Assembly: GCA_018389105.1 (NCBI GenBank)
Contig: JACATO010000311.1
Location: 1,756,001-1,820,000, forward strand
From: Nautilus pompilius
Lineage: Eukaryota > Mollusca > Cephalopoda > Nautilida > Nautilidae
DNA length: 64,000 nucleotides
Direction: 5' to 3'
The position numbers were made by a program, and so were the translations under genes. Positions 11,701-23,377 of this stretch are shown here, one piece after another (position 1 is the stretch's first letter; every line of letters starts with the position of its first letter). The notes under the pieces are model-generated. The model was not told the origin of the DNA, did not search any database, and saw only the letters and a program-made list of their open reading frames with translations.

Positions 11701-13010
11701 ATAGATTTATCACTGATGTACACATTTTTATTTAACTAGCATGTGTGCTCCTGTAAGACATGAAAGCTTTTTTGGTAATATTATCACACACACATTTCTT
11801 GGAAGTTATAATGAAACAAAAACACATACAATAGGTGTCACAGTTTTACTCTTATTTTTACGTACAGCTGCAGATTCTTTTTTTTTCTTTTCATATTTTT
11901 GAGGGAAGTCTTACTCATGTTACTTTATTATTGGCATCTAAGTCTTGTCAGAAGACTCATTCTACATGGAAAATGTTGTAAATACTGGATATTGTGGTTT
12001 ACAGATGTGGGGATGCAGGTGGTGGTATGCTGAGGTTTTAGAGGACAGCTTGTACAAACAGGCATCTAACTGAACACTAGTTAAAAATTGTATTATCAGT
12101 TTATACGAAAACTATAGTTACCATATAGTTACCAGGGTCTCTTCCGTAAATGGACAGACAAATAGAATTTTAAAAAAATAATTTTTTTTCTTTGAGGTTT
12201 ATTTTTACAAGTCTGTCCTCATAAAATAACACATCGTGAACAAGAGTAAACGTCTCGTAAAGATGAAGCTTCAGAAAGTGAGTGAACATCTAAAGATTAG
12301 CTTCATGTCCACTGAATTGCTAGTAGTGTTATAGCTGTAAAATTTACAGTTTGCACTATAGCTAAGTTTGTTCAGTGTCAGCATTCACACAATTGCAGTG
12401 TGGTAAGGGTTAATTTTAACCACCAGATTTCTCCAAAGCTGCTAGGTAACAACCTACATTTCACTGCAGAATGGAATGTAGAGTTGTAATTGAAAATATC
12501 AAAGTGGTTAGTGTCTGCTGCAAATAATTCATTTGTATTTCATGTAAAGTGACTTAAATTTTAGACAAATCAAATTCATGAATATACATTAATGTATAGC
12601 AGGTCTCATGAGGTGATGTGTGTCAGTATGCAAATTAGCAGTAGCAGCGTACTAAGGATTATGGATATTTTAGCTGCTTTCAAAAATCTCTTTTCTAAAA
12701 TTAAAAAAGAATAGAAGGGTGATTATGCAACAAGTTTTTTAAAAAATTAATGTGGTTTATTTAATCTTACCCTGGGCATAATCTACTTACAATGTTTGCT
12801 AGTCATTATTTTGATCACTTGGCTAGTGACAGCTGCTACTTGTTTGTTAAAATTATTTCGCACCTAAACAATCACTCTTCTTCACATGAAAAAATTCCAA
12901 TCTTCTTAAACACTTTGTGATTTAAAAGTATCCATTTGAGAAGCATTTTACGCCATTGTATTTTGGGTGTTGCTTCTAATGATAAAAGAACAAAAATTCT
13001 GCAACCCTTT
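8761..13010. other. Non-coding region, mostly featureless
   Basis: About 4 kb of AT-rich DNA between the Tigger element and the phosphonatase gene. I see no exon with protein similarity. It contains a TTAA-bounded 247-bp segment (11275-11521) and a 40-base patch near 12405-12450 that resembles the LINE RNase H relic at 4.2 kb; both are treated as findings. Confidence 0.45.
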
Positions 13011-13021
13011 TTTCAATATGC

Positions 13022-13027
13022 TTTATT
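13022..13027 (-). terminator. Poly(A) signal of the phosphonatase gene
   Basis: Minus-strand AATAAA about 107 nt beyond the phosphonatase stop codon. Position and spacing suit a short 3' UTR. Confidence 0.6.
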
Positions 13028-13133
13028 TAGCATAAAAATCAACTGTTTAAAATTCACTGCAGTAAGTTGTAACAGACAACTATAATTCAACCAGTTCAAT
13101 TTAGAATATTCTGTCACCTGCACCTGAAATTCA

Positions 13134-13976
13134 TCAAGGTTTTTCACCTTTGGCCAACCTGCAGTTGATGTCTTGAACAACTTTTGGCAGCTCAGCAATA
13201 GAGTCAATAACGTAGTGTGCTCCACTTTTACACAGAATTTCTCTGGAATGCTTGACTCTCCTTTCAATCTCCTCAGCAGGCAGGCTGTCTGCCTGCTCAT
13301 AGCTATTGATATTCATGTAGTTGCTATATTTAGCAACACCAACACCCCAGCAACTGGCTTCCAGAGCCTCTCCAATACCAGATGCTGTATCATCTACTTT
13401 CACCACTGACTGGACAGGATGAACATCCAACAAATCCATGTTGCGATAAACCATAAATGGTTTGGGACGTGCCCCATGGACTACTTCATCTCCAGCAACA
13501 CAGCTATCTGGGACAAATCCTTGTTTTTTGGCATCACTAATTAGAATGTCAACCATGGACCTAAGAAAGCCAGTTGTCATGCCAATCTTGACACCAAAAT
13601 CTTTCCGAAGTATCTGCACTGCTTCTAATGTCCCTGGAATCAGCTCTGTATATTTTGGAAGAATGCTGAGTTGCAATGGGATGAAATCTTTGAACATCTT
13701 ATTAACATCAGTCTGATCTGGGTATTTTCCATGAATTGAATTCCAACGCTCTCTTACATCAGGATCCTCTGTAATGGCCTTAATGTGCAGATCCTTTCGA
13801 AGACCCATGGGAAGTCTGGCTTCTTTCATAGAAATGGAGACTTTGTGTTTATTGAACACATCAGCAAAGACCACAGCTGGTGCAATGACATACTTGTCTG
13901 CCGTTGTCCCACTCCAATCCAGAATACAGGCTCTCACAGGCCCAACATAGCTTCGCACAAACTGATACATACTCAT
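13134..13976 (-). CDS. phnX: Phosphonoacetaldehyde hydrolase (phosphonatase), HAD superfamily
   Basis: The 280-residue protein should cleave the C-P bond of phosphonoacetaldehyde to acetaldehyde and phosphate, the second step of 2-aminoethylphosphonate breakdown after transamination; a cytosolic or mitochondrial location cannot be told. HAD motif I is LDWSGTTAD with nucleophile Asp20. The cap-domain lysine that forms the Schiff base is Lys61 in MGLRKD, spaced from Asp20 exactly as Asp12 and Lys53 are in the Bacillus cereus enzyme. MTTGF near Thr134, Arg170 in GARPKP and the acidic motif VDDTASGIGEA (Asp195-Asp196) follow. Ser22 replaces the Ala usual two residues after the nucleophile. Length is normal. 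I chose ATG 13976 because an acceptor (tgttgcag) lies just before it at 13989; an in-frame upstream coding exon is possible. The coding region has no intron and no lesion. Neighbours are unrelated. Confidence 0.95.
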   Translation of the reverse strand: MSMYQFVRSYVGPVRACILDWSGTTADKYVIAPAVVFADVFNKHKVSISMKEARLPMGLRKDLHIKAITEDPDVRERWNSIHGKYPDQTDVNKMFKDFIPLQLSILPKYTELIPGTLEAVQILRKDFGVKIGMTTGFLRSMVDILISDAKKQGFVPDSCVAGDEVVHGARPKPFMVYRNMDLLDVHPVQSVVKVDDTASGIGEALEASCWGVGVAKYSNYMNINSYEQADSLPAEEIERRVKHSREILCKSGAHYVIDSIAELPKVVQDINCRLAKGEKP

Positions 13977-13988
13977 CTTGAGAGGCAC

Positions 13989-16900
13989 CTGCAACATTAG
14001 AAATCTCAGGTTTAACTTGCATCCAAAGTCTACACACTAATCTATCTTTACATAGTTCAGTCGGAATCTCTCTATAGTCACTCATCAAAACACCAGACCT
14101 TATATTTTCTTGTCGACAAGCTTGCTACTGTAGAAAATCCATAATTCTTGAATACATAGTACAACTCATCAAAACTGCTTTCTAATACATAATAATTATT
14201 TTTATACATATGTTACTCACTGAAATAAATACTTGGTAATAAATGTATGCTTACCCCATAATACAGAGGCAAAACAAAAACAAACATCCTCTGTCTCCAC
14301 CATGGAATTCTTATTATTTTCACCACGTACAAAAGGATACGGACAGTCTCTATACTCTCTGCAGAATGGCATTACAAGTACAAACTGTTGTAGAGAACAA
14401 TTATTGAACAGACTGGATGGATTACCTTCTGTTAGTTTTTGTTGATTTTAATGTAACAATAGAATCCAACCAACTAACTTAACCCTTTATGAGCAAAATT
14501 ACTAACAGGTATTTGACCTGTGTAGAAACTCAGTCTAAATTTAAATTTCAAATAAAATCAGATAAAACCAGAGAATAGTTCCTAACTGTTACTCAGTGGA
14601 AAGAGAATATAATTGAAACTCCTGTTAAGCTGAAAACAAAATCTTTATGAAACGAGACTAAGAAATTTTAGGGCAATTGAGTTTTCTATATGCCATACTT
14701 TAGGCATTGTGTTTGATAATCTATCATTGTGCATCTGTTCAGACATCAGTAATTTATTAATACAGTGGAGATAAGTCCACTTGTTTTGCTACAAGCCAAC
14801 ATTCAACCAGATTATCTTATCTTTACCACCATGATGATATTCGCTATTGCTGAAATTTGAAAAACTCAACTTTTCTATCTGTACCATTCAGTTTCAGTGC
14901 AGTTTGAGTTACAGTTTCAAAAATGTTTGTTGCTTTCCTCCTGAGAAAGTACTCAACTGATTTGTGGTATTTTCAGTATTTTAAACTTTCATTCAGTTGT
15001 GTTTTAACAAGCTCAGCTCTTTGATTTGCAGTTACTGTTGTAGTAATAACTTCTAAACCTACAAGTCCCACATTTATTTATTTAAATAATTTATCATTAC
15101 ATTTTATTTTAGCTTTCTAAGCATTTTATTTTTTAATTCTACATTAGGATGCATGGTGCCCCAGTATTTAAAACAAAAATAGATTGGCTAGTAAGATGTT
15201 AAAGCTTCACTTATGTGTGCACGCGCACACACACACACACACACACACAAATCAATTTTGCATCTGTTGAGTCAAAGAGGGCATATTTTCCAGAAAATAG
15301 TTTATTTGATTATCAGAAATAAAATGAATAAATCAATGACATCTGAGACATTTATTACATCTGACCTTGCCAATTATTTATTTGGACAGCTGCCCACTTT
15401 GTAGTCTAGGTTAAAAGTACTGGCTGATACTTTAGCCATTTGTGTATGTAATTAATCTTTGCATAATAACCCGATATTAAACATTCAGTAATGTCCTTCA
15501 AAGACTGTGGATATTAAGATGCTTAAGCATCACATTTTTGCTATGTGGGTGATATAGTCACTAAAACTGATGTCTGATGACGTTTATATCTTTGATAGAG
15601 AATGGTGTTTGAGAATATCAGTAAAACTGTGAACTCTGAGCTTCTAAAGTCCAAGCCAACTTGTTACTACAGGAACCACCTGCCATGTCATTATCACAGC
15701 ACTGCTCAGTCTGGCATTAAACAAGCACAAATCTGTGAAAAGAAAACCATGTAATAAGAAAGAATTAAGATACTACTCACTAAGTTTGCTTTAGATCATG
15801 GTGGGACTGTAAAATGCCAGAAATTACTGTATCTCCAGTAAATCTATGCTATTAAAAAAAACAAACAGATGTAATGAGGTCATTTGAAGATAGCTAGTTA
15901 TAGGTAATGAACAGAGATTAGAATAAAACGAAACTGATTGGTTCATGAGGCAGCTTCATCATTAAAAATTACTTCATCAGTGCATACAAATGAGTTGAGT
16001 TGATTAATGTCACTTTACATAAAAGTTAAAATACATAATATCAGACTTTTCAGTTAATGTTACTGTTATTTTTGTTAAGATTATCGACCATAAATACTAG
16101 TCCACCAAGCTCACAGAAGTCCCCTACACTCAAAATTGGCTGGAAATTATCCGTGATGTTTTTTTTTTTTAATACAAAAAAATCGTTTAACTCTTGCCAG
16201 TTTAGCTGAAATAAACATTAGTTAAAACAGTTATACTTCTACGAGCACTAATTTTCTCTACAGTCTAGTATCCAAAATTACATTTCCAAGAGAAATATTT
16301 TGTTTTTGTGAGTTATCCCCCCTTAACCAATTACCAAATAATTTCGTCAAAAGTACGACGAAATATTCAGACCAAACTTGTAAATGTATACGATGAGTAA
16401 AAAAATTAAAATCAATCGATGCGGCTCTGGGTTAATCTACTGTTGCTCTTAATTGTAATATTAGTAGTAGTTAATCCTACATTTTTACAGCATTTGGATC
16501 TACAAACTTTTTTTCGTGACTAGGGTTAAGTTTTTTAAAAAAGGAGAATCCGGAAAATTGACTGAATTTGGAAATGTGCGTAAATATTGCGACATTTCAA
16601 AGGTAGTTCCTACACTTCCTGGTATAGACTTAGAAATGCCTTATCTAATCTCCTGTTTACTCTGATGATTCAATATACAAATCCCATCCCAGGCCGTGCG
16701 CGACCAATTAGTAAAAACCTACATATAAACTGGGAGAAAATGAACAGCTGTTTTTTTTTTTTTTTTGTGTTTATATTTTTCGAAAGACACCAGACAGAAA
16801 TCTGATTGTATCAGACTCCATGACGACGACAGAATAGGTTCAAGAGGCAAATATTTTCAAAGCGACGGGAAAAAAAAATTAACGTACACGCAATACCTCA

Positions 16901-17030
16901 AGAATTTTTGTTATATTATTATTATTAAAGGGGCCCGCAATTCCGAGCTACCTTCGCCAGTACGTATCTTAGATTTAAAAGGAAAACCTTGCCACGAATT
17001 AAGTCTGGTTATTTTACTATCGAAACTAAA
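13989..17030 (-). other. Probable 5' leader intron or upstream region of the phosphonatase gene
   Basis: The minus strand has ttctaatgttgcag immediately before the phosphonatase start exon, a good branch/acceptor arrangement. An in-frame TAA a few codons further upstream rules out unspliced extension. The rest of the stretch is AT-rich with no recognised coding exon. It includes a CA microsatellite. Confidence 0.5.
15226..15249. repeat. (CA)n microsatellite
   Basis: About twelve CA dinucleotides, preceded by alternating GTGTGCACGCGC, so the whole block is alternating purine-pyrimidine and could adopt Z-DNA. Confidence 0.9.
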
Positions 17031-17039
17031 TGAAAGAGC

Positions 17040-17900
17040 AATTAAAATAGTTAATTAGAATATGTACGCAAGCACCTGCCTGTAGCCTAGTAAACGAAGA
17101 TAGGAATTTTTGCACGAATAGCTGTGGATGGATGGATGGATGGTGGTTTTGTGGCGACCACCTTGTCCGTCGACAGAGCCTACAGGATAAACGAATCTGG
17201 TGGCGAATACCAAACTGGCTCACGTTGTCCCACCTCCCTTCAACCAGTAAAATGTTTATTCAAAAATGCCCGTATATTATGGCCACACTGAAAACACGAC
17301 GCCAGGGGTAAGCTGCGCTCCGTGGCGCGGTCTTAACCTTGACATACAAAATGCCCTTGTATGGTAGCCTACGGGAAGTAAGTATAGATCTTTTGGGACC
17401 GTCTCAATTATATATGGAATAAAACCGGATCCCTGCCAACTAACCCCTGCATACATTATTGTGTCATTAACGACAACACCGCTTGCGTAAGATATATGAT
17501 TGTAAACATCAATCATCCGCGGGCAACAGAGCATCGCAGGTAGTTTTCGGGAGAAGCAGAACTCAGCCTCTACCGATCGTAAACCTCCCTGCAGGTGCGA
17601 AGTGGAAGGCGGGTACCACACTCTCCTCCACCACCACGTGGCAGAAATGTACCGTCGTCGGTTGGGCTGCTGAAAATAGAATCGGACGAATTCCGCAACA
17701 GAGAACTAACCGACGCTCTGGCACCGCCGCAGTGTCGGGCTGTTTGAAATAGGAATGAAGCGAACGGATAGACAGACACATCGGAGAAATGTTCATCCGA
17801 GAGATATAACAAACAAACAAGCAAAAACGCGAGCAAGGACAAGGGGAGATAAGTAGTCATCCCACCTAAAGGTGACCGATTTATAGGGTCATCCACGCCA
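17040..17900 (-). promoter_or_regulatory. CpG-containing candidate promoter, possibly of the phosphonatase gene
   Basis: This segment has many CpGs and a clearly lower AT content than its flanks. On the minus strand there is a TATA-like TATAAAT at 17879-17885, with CpG-bearing DNA downstream where a transcript leader would lie. Possible donor sites occur further on (for example near 17570, CG|gtagag), and the phosphonatase acceptor at 13989 faces it on the same strand. No spliced junction can be proved from sequence alone. Open frames in this segment look incidental to the high GC. Confidence 0.35.
17124..17144. repeat. (GATG)n microsatellite
   Basis: About five tandem GATG units inside the CpG-containing segment. 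Confidence 0.85.
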
Positions 17901-18024
17901 CCACGTGTACAATCTTTGCCCTCTCTTATTTCTATTTTTTAAGATATAAACCACTACCACGATCAAAAATACAAATGCTTACCCACAACTTCCCCACCAG
18001 AGTGAGCTAGTTAGAGAAAGAAAT

Positions 18025-18661
18025 CCAGCAAGGATGGTCAGTAGTCACGAACTTGTGCGTAAAGGGCATAAGGCTAAATGACCAAAGTATGTCACTGAAA
18101 ACAAAACTCAGCAATGGAACAAAGTCCTTTAGTGAGATGAATCAAAGTTTAAAATCTTTGGGTCAAAAAGAAAGGCAGGATGTAAGGAAAAGAACTGGCA
18201 AGCATAAAGCAGTGTGCTAGCAGCCTTCAGTAAAGCATGGCGGATATTTTATTCAGGTTTAGGGGGGTACTTTGGTGCAGATTCTCATTCACTATTTATA
18301 TTTCAACATAACAAGCCAAAATATACATCACAAAAGAGAGTAGAGCAACAGATTTATAAGAGTGATCTCCACAAAGCCCCAATTTGAATAATTATATTTA
18401 ACATGTACAGAACTACTTGGATAAAACTAAGGATGAACCCTGGGCATTGCTTCTAGATGCATGGAACATTCCAGCTAGTATTATTTAGAAATAGCAAGTG
18501 TTGCGTATTCAGACAGTGTAGGGTGGACAAATTAAATATTAGCATACATAAACTTTATTTCATCTTGTCTATTCTACAATATTAATTTATCTTATTACTT
18601 TTATTCCTTTGTACTCATGAATAAAAATGTATTTTGCCTACAACTTTTGCACAGTACTGTA
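18025..18661 (+). mobile_element. Tc1-type transposon relic, 3' part
   Basis: Plus-strand translation gives, with stops, the pieces KGHKAK, QQWNKVL followed by DESKFKIFGS (around the first catalytic Asp of Tc1 transposases), FQHNKPKYTSQ (compare the usual QQDN.PKHTSK around the second Asp) and a C-terminal GGQIKY ending at a stop. The right end is acaacttttgcacagtactg, a typical Tc1 inverted-repeat end, finishing near 18661. I did not find the left end, so the copy is 5'-truncated or too diverged. It is a dead element. Confidence 0.7.
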
Positions 18662-21461
18662 TTTCATTAATGTATGAACTTTTTATTAAATCACAATGTA
18701 CAAGAATGGAATTAATTGATAAAATATTAACTGGATCATTATTTAAACCAATGATAAAGTCTTCATGTTAAATCCTAATAGAGTTCTTAAATTATTCTCT
18801 ATAGTAAAATCAGTGATAGATTTCATAGCAGCACTATTAGCTTTATTGGTAATAAAATATTCTTTATCATTTGAATTCCAATGCGAATTTGCAAGAGTTC
18901 ATAAAACTCCTGTATCTAAAGTGAGCAAGTAGTTCCATTATCAGCACTATATTTAGAAATATTATTTGTATTAACATTTGAAAAATAAAATTAGTCAGAG
19001 CAATTTCATATTTAGTAAAATCTAAATTTAGTGTTCAATAAAAATCTGTTTACAATTTGTAGATTTTGATGATAAACCTATAATAATCTTAGTGTTTTAT
19101 TTTCTGTTCAATATTTTTGTTCTTATTCAATAATTAAAGCAATTGTTTAAAAACTCTGCTTTATCTATTAAATTTAATTTAAACAAATAATTACCAAATG
19201 TATTTCATGGTTTTCTCAGTCTGTAATCTAAATCTTTTGCTTGACTTTTAATAACTCTTTTGTTTTAGCTAAGGAGCAATATATTTGATCCATTTATAAT
19301 TTCTACTTGAACATAATTTTCTCTTTGAAGCATAATTACCTTAAATAACTGAATTGTATATTAAAATTGTGACAATTTTTAATATCTTATACAATAAGAA
19401 TATTTTCGCCTGGTTTTTAAAAAATTCCTATAAACCAGTATCAATAACAATTTCCATCAATATTAAGCCTATTAGGTAGTCCTTCTACGGTAGATAATTC
19501 AAATGGATATTTGTTAGATTCTAAGTGTTGTAAAGCAAATGCAGGCCGATCATTCTTAGAAGCCAAATAATTAGCATCTACTCTATTTTAGGACTGTTGT
19601 CAGCTTCTAAAAGTGAAGATATTGATAAAGGAACAAGTCAATCCAACAATCATTCTTCTTCTATTAATATGAATCTTTGAGGCATTAGTACTACTACATT
19701 TAAAGTAGGTATGAGTGAAGCAGGTAAAGCTATTTTTGTTTCAAGAAACTGTTTCTTTAATTTCTTTTTAAGAGATCAAATTCTTCATAGTATTTCCTAC
19801 CAGTTTATTTTATAAAACATTTCAATTAAAATCCTGATCAAGCAGTGTCCTGTAGCATTGTTTAGCAATATAAGTGAACCTCCTATAGAAATGCTAGATG
19901 GTGGGAGGGAGTGATAAAATAAAATTCAAACCTTAATGCCTTCCACTATATTTGATGATTTATTCAGAACATTTTTTTGTAAAATACTTACATTCATCAA
20001 AAATTTTAATCTTTACTGACCAGATTATCTCAAGTATTTTGGAGATTTGCTTTTAGATAATGAAATCTGAATTACTTGTGACGATTTGTGGTAGTTTTGG
20101 GAAATGTAGAAGGCTGTCTCAATATTATTGTGCCTATATCTGGCATAAAATAATTCAGGGTTTGATTTTTTATCACAAGGTCAGAAAATGAACAAATTTT
20201 TATCTTTAATATCATCTTGTTTGTTTTCTCACTTATTGCCCAACATAACTTAGACAAAAGTTTACACTCTTTAATGCATTTTCATTTTAAAAATACTTAC
20301 TAACCATTGTGTTAAGCTCACTTTTCATTATTCAATATTTGTGTTGATGTAAAAACATTTTCAAAAACAATCCAGAATCTAAAAACCCCAGTTAACAACA
20401 AATATGAGAGGTTTACCAGTCAATTGCTCCTATAATCATCCACATATTTTTCTAAGGACATTCCAATCCATGCTTGTGTTTCAATGGTGTCAAATTTATT
20501 TTGGAGTGAGGTGGGTAGGACAGACTGGTGTGGAGTACATGACTGGAAAACTGACATCTTGCTGGGTGGTTACCTAGCACCCTCTAATACATGTAGTCCA
20601 CATAGGCAGGCTGATAGCCAAGTGTGCTATGAAGAATGGGAACCTACAACCTCCTCCCTTCTCATTTGCCTCATGAAAAATTTCCCATCACCTATTTTGA
20701 GTTCCTGTCCCCTTTTTGATTGTTTTCATTAATTTTTATTTTCACTTTATTATTCAATACATAGATTTTATAGAGTTATTTTAAAGTTTTGCATTCAATT
20801 ATAACTCCTTAATTCCTTATTTATATAATTCATCATTAATTTCGATAAGTCAATTAAATTCCTTTAACCCCAATTTCATCAGAAAGATTTTAAATTTCTG
20901 AAAAAGAATGTTTTTATTCTTTTAATTGTTTAATGTACTTTTCTGTGCATCAATGCCAAATTATAAAAAAAACTGGGGCTCAAAGGGACAAGTGATGCAA
21001 GCATATTTAAAATGCAATATAACCAGTTTAATATGGGATATAATATATAGAATCTGTGATGGGGAACAAGGCACAGGCAGTGATGTATCAATGTAACTCT
21101 TAAGTAACCCAATTATCAGTTCACAGGCTTGCTTTGCTGCACTCCAACTCCATAAAATTCATAGCCCCTTTGTTAATAATATCAAGTGCAGGGAATGAGT
21201 TTAACAATGAGAGCATACTAACGACTGGCTGTGGTCAGATTGGTTTTAGTTATTTCAAGTCTTGATTCAACATGCATCAGAAAACAAAGTGAATCAGGTA
21301 AAAATAAAATTGATGCCATCCTTACACTATGACCGCCAACTGTCCAGGGGAGGGAGGGGTGCCCATGAAAAGACCCCTACTGATAGCTGAACATTAGGTT
21401 TTGCACTTATAAATAAATTAGTTTGATAAAAATTAGTTTAAATAAAGCTATATACTGTGTG

Positions 21462-21493
<32 letters not shown>

Positions 21494-22320
21494 TGTGGGG
21501 ATCATCCACATAACCTGTCTTTAATATGTACATATTAATCAGGTGACAAGTCTCCTGTCTGAAAAATAAATTTTAAGTGGTGCTTGAATGACCCCATATA
21601 CATACCACTTGTGATAAAAAATAAATTTTTAAAAATTGGTACAATGTTAAGTGCAAAGGTATCCATGGTAATATCTAAGCCAGGGATATACTAATCCCTC
21701 TTTATCGCCCTGATTGATGAAACATTGACAAGAAACAATGTGAAAATTTGTCTTAAAGTAAGTTCTAGGTGTCAGTGTGCCAATAATAGTAATACACAGA
21801 ATGTTCTGGTTCCAGTACAAAAACATAGATAATTTAGCGAAAATACAGAGCAACTGTTATAAATATTTTGGGATTTGCTCAACCTCAGTTACAAAGATAG
21901 ATTAAAACTTCAGATGCCTTATTTGTCAATACAGATGTTTTCAGCAGGGGATATGATAGGAATATTTTAAGACTTTTTTGGTAAGGAAAATAAAAATTTA
22001 TGAAAAAAAAAAGCATTAAGTTGTATTTACCATCTTTTGCAAACAAAAAGTGCTCTCCAGTACATGTATAGAATGTTTTTTTTTTGCTAATCATGTAGTA
22101 TCCATCAGGGATGTTTTTGCCTAGTGAGGCAAGGCAATTGGTGGAAATGGTAATTAATTTTTAAAGTAGATTAGATCAGCACTTCGGCAAATTGGGCTGT
22201 ACATAAATTTTAGAAACTCCCCTCTCCCAATGACAATTTATAAACAATAGTTAGAGAAATATCATCTCTACTCTACTCTCTAAGCTTTGAAAATTCGTGA
22301 AATCTGCAAATTTATATTTA
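18662..22320. other. AT-rich non-coding DNA
   Basis: Long AT-rich stretch with no recognisable exon, RNA gene or transposon domain. A small open frame at 20484-20732 (+) has no recognised motif. It holds an alternating TA/CA tract near 21457-21493. Confidence 0.4.
21457..21493. repeat. (TA)n(CA)n microsatellite with palindromic core
   Basis: GTGTGT, then about nine TA units, then CACACACACACACA. The GTGT..TATA..ACAC order makes a self-complementary hairpin. Confidence 0.85.
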
Positions 22321-22329
22321 ACTACATTC

Positions 22330-23150
22330 ACAATATCACCTACAGATATGGCTGCATCCTCAAACAACAACTGCTTCTAAATATGCAGCCCTCACAGTTT
22401 GTTTTTATGGTTGTCCTGTTCTGAATAGTTAAGTTTTGCTGTACCATTGAAATGCTAATTTTCTTTTGTGGTATAGTCTTTATAGGGTGTAAATAGTTTT
22501 CAGTCAAATCATGTATTTCTCTACACAGCAGTAAAACAAATCATGCATTAGACTCTCATCAGGGGATAAACTGATAAATTATTACTATGGGTATTTCATA
22601 GACTTGTAATTCCATTTGGTCAGGTGTCAAACTCATCTGTAATCTAGTGGTTCAGTTGAGTAATTCTTTCCTTTTTCTAGACAGGCTTATAAACTAAATT
22701 ATATTGAGAATTACCTAAATTCTTTCTAGCTTAGTTTCTTCCACCTAATTACATCTTCAAAAAAAGTCATGTCTACAAGAATAGCTCAATGGTCTCCACA
22801 AACTAATTTCATTCGCACAATATCATCATAAATTATAATGGTTCTGCTGCTAAGAATGGGGGACATAAGTTTTGAATTAACACTTGCTCATAATTAAAAC
22901 CTTATATTGCCACAGATAGTTAAAAGATGCTAAAAACGTTTGTTTATTTACTATTTGACTCTCCTTTTTTTTTTTTTTTAACATGCTTACAGGTTGGACA
23001 TAACAGAAGTGGTTTGTTGTTGCATGTGTAATGCATATTAGTTCTGTGGTTTTGTCAGAATTACCACCTTTATGCAGAGTGTAACTTATGTCAATCTTCA
23101 AGTCACATGTTATCTTGAGAAAAACTGAAACCAGAATATAGGACTAAAAA
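22330..23150 (+). repeat. Unclassified dispersed repeat, copy A
   Basis: This segment shares a series of collinear blocks with 39540-40060 in the same orientation. Shared words include atggttgtcc (22407), aaatgctaattttctttt (22450), gggggacataagttttgaat (22858), ggttggacataacag (22992) and gtcagaattacc (23055). Copy A carries roughly 300 extra bases between the second and third blocks. No protein domain or terminal repeat is recognised, so the class is unknown. Confidence 0.7.
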
Positions 23151-23377
23151 GAAATAAGTGAAAAAAAAAAAAAAATTGCATTAGGAAAGAAAAATTTTCA
23201 AAACTATCTCAGAAATGATCCAAAATCCACTAGCAATATAATGGTGGTGTACAAATTAATAATCAAAAGCAAATGGGATTAAATACCATGGGGAAAATAT
23301 AATTTTTTTTTTTTTTAAGAAAAACCAAAAATGACTCATTGAAAATGTTTAGCCATGTCGTGGAATTAAAAGATGGC

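Noticed and set aside
17277-17896. Overlapping open frames on both strands at 17.3-17.9 kb
   Set aside because: They arise from higher GC in the candidate promoter segment; no family resemblance or consistent splice structure.
18662-19860. Very AT-rich stretch considered as a nuclear mitochondrial insertion
   Set aside because: No mitochondrial protein or rRNA segment could be read on either strand.
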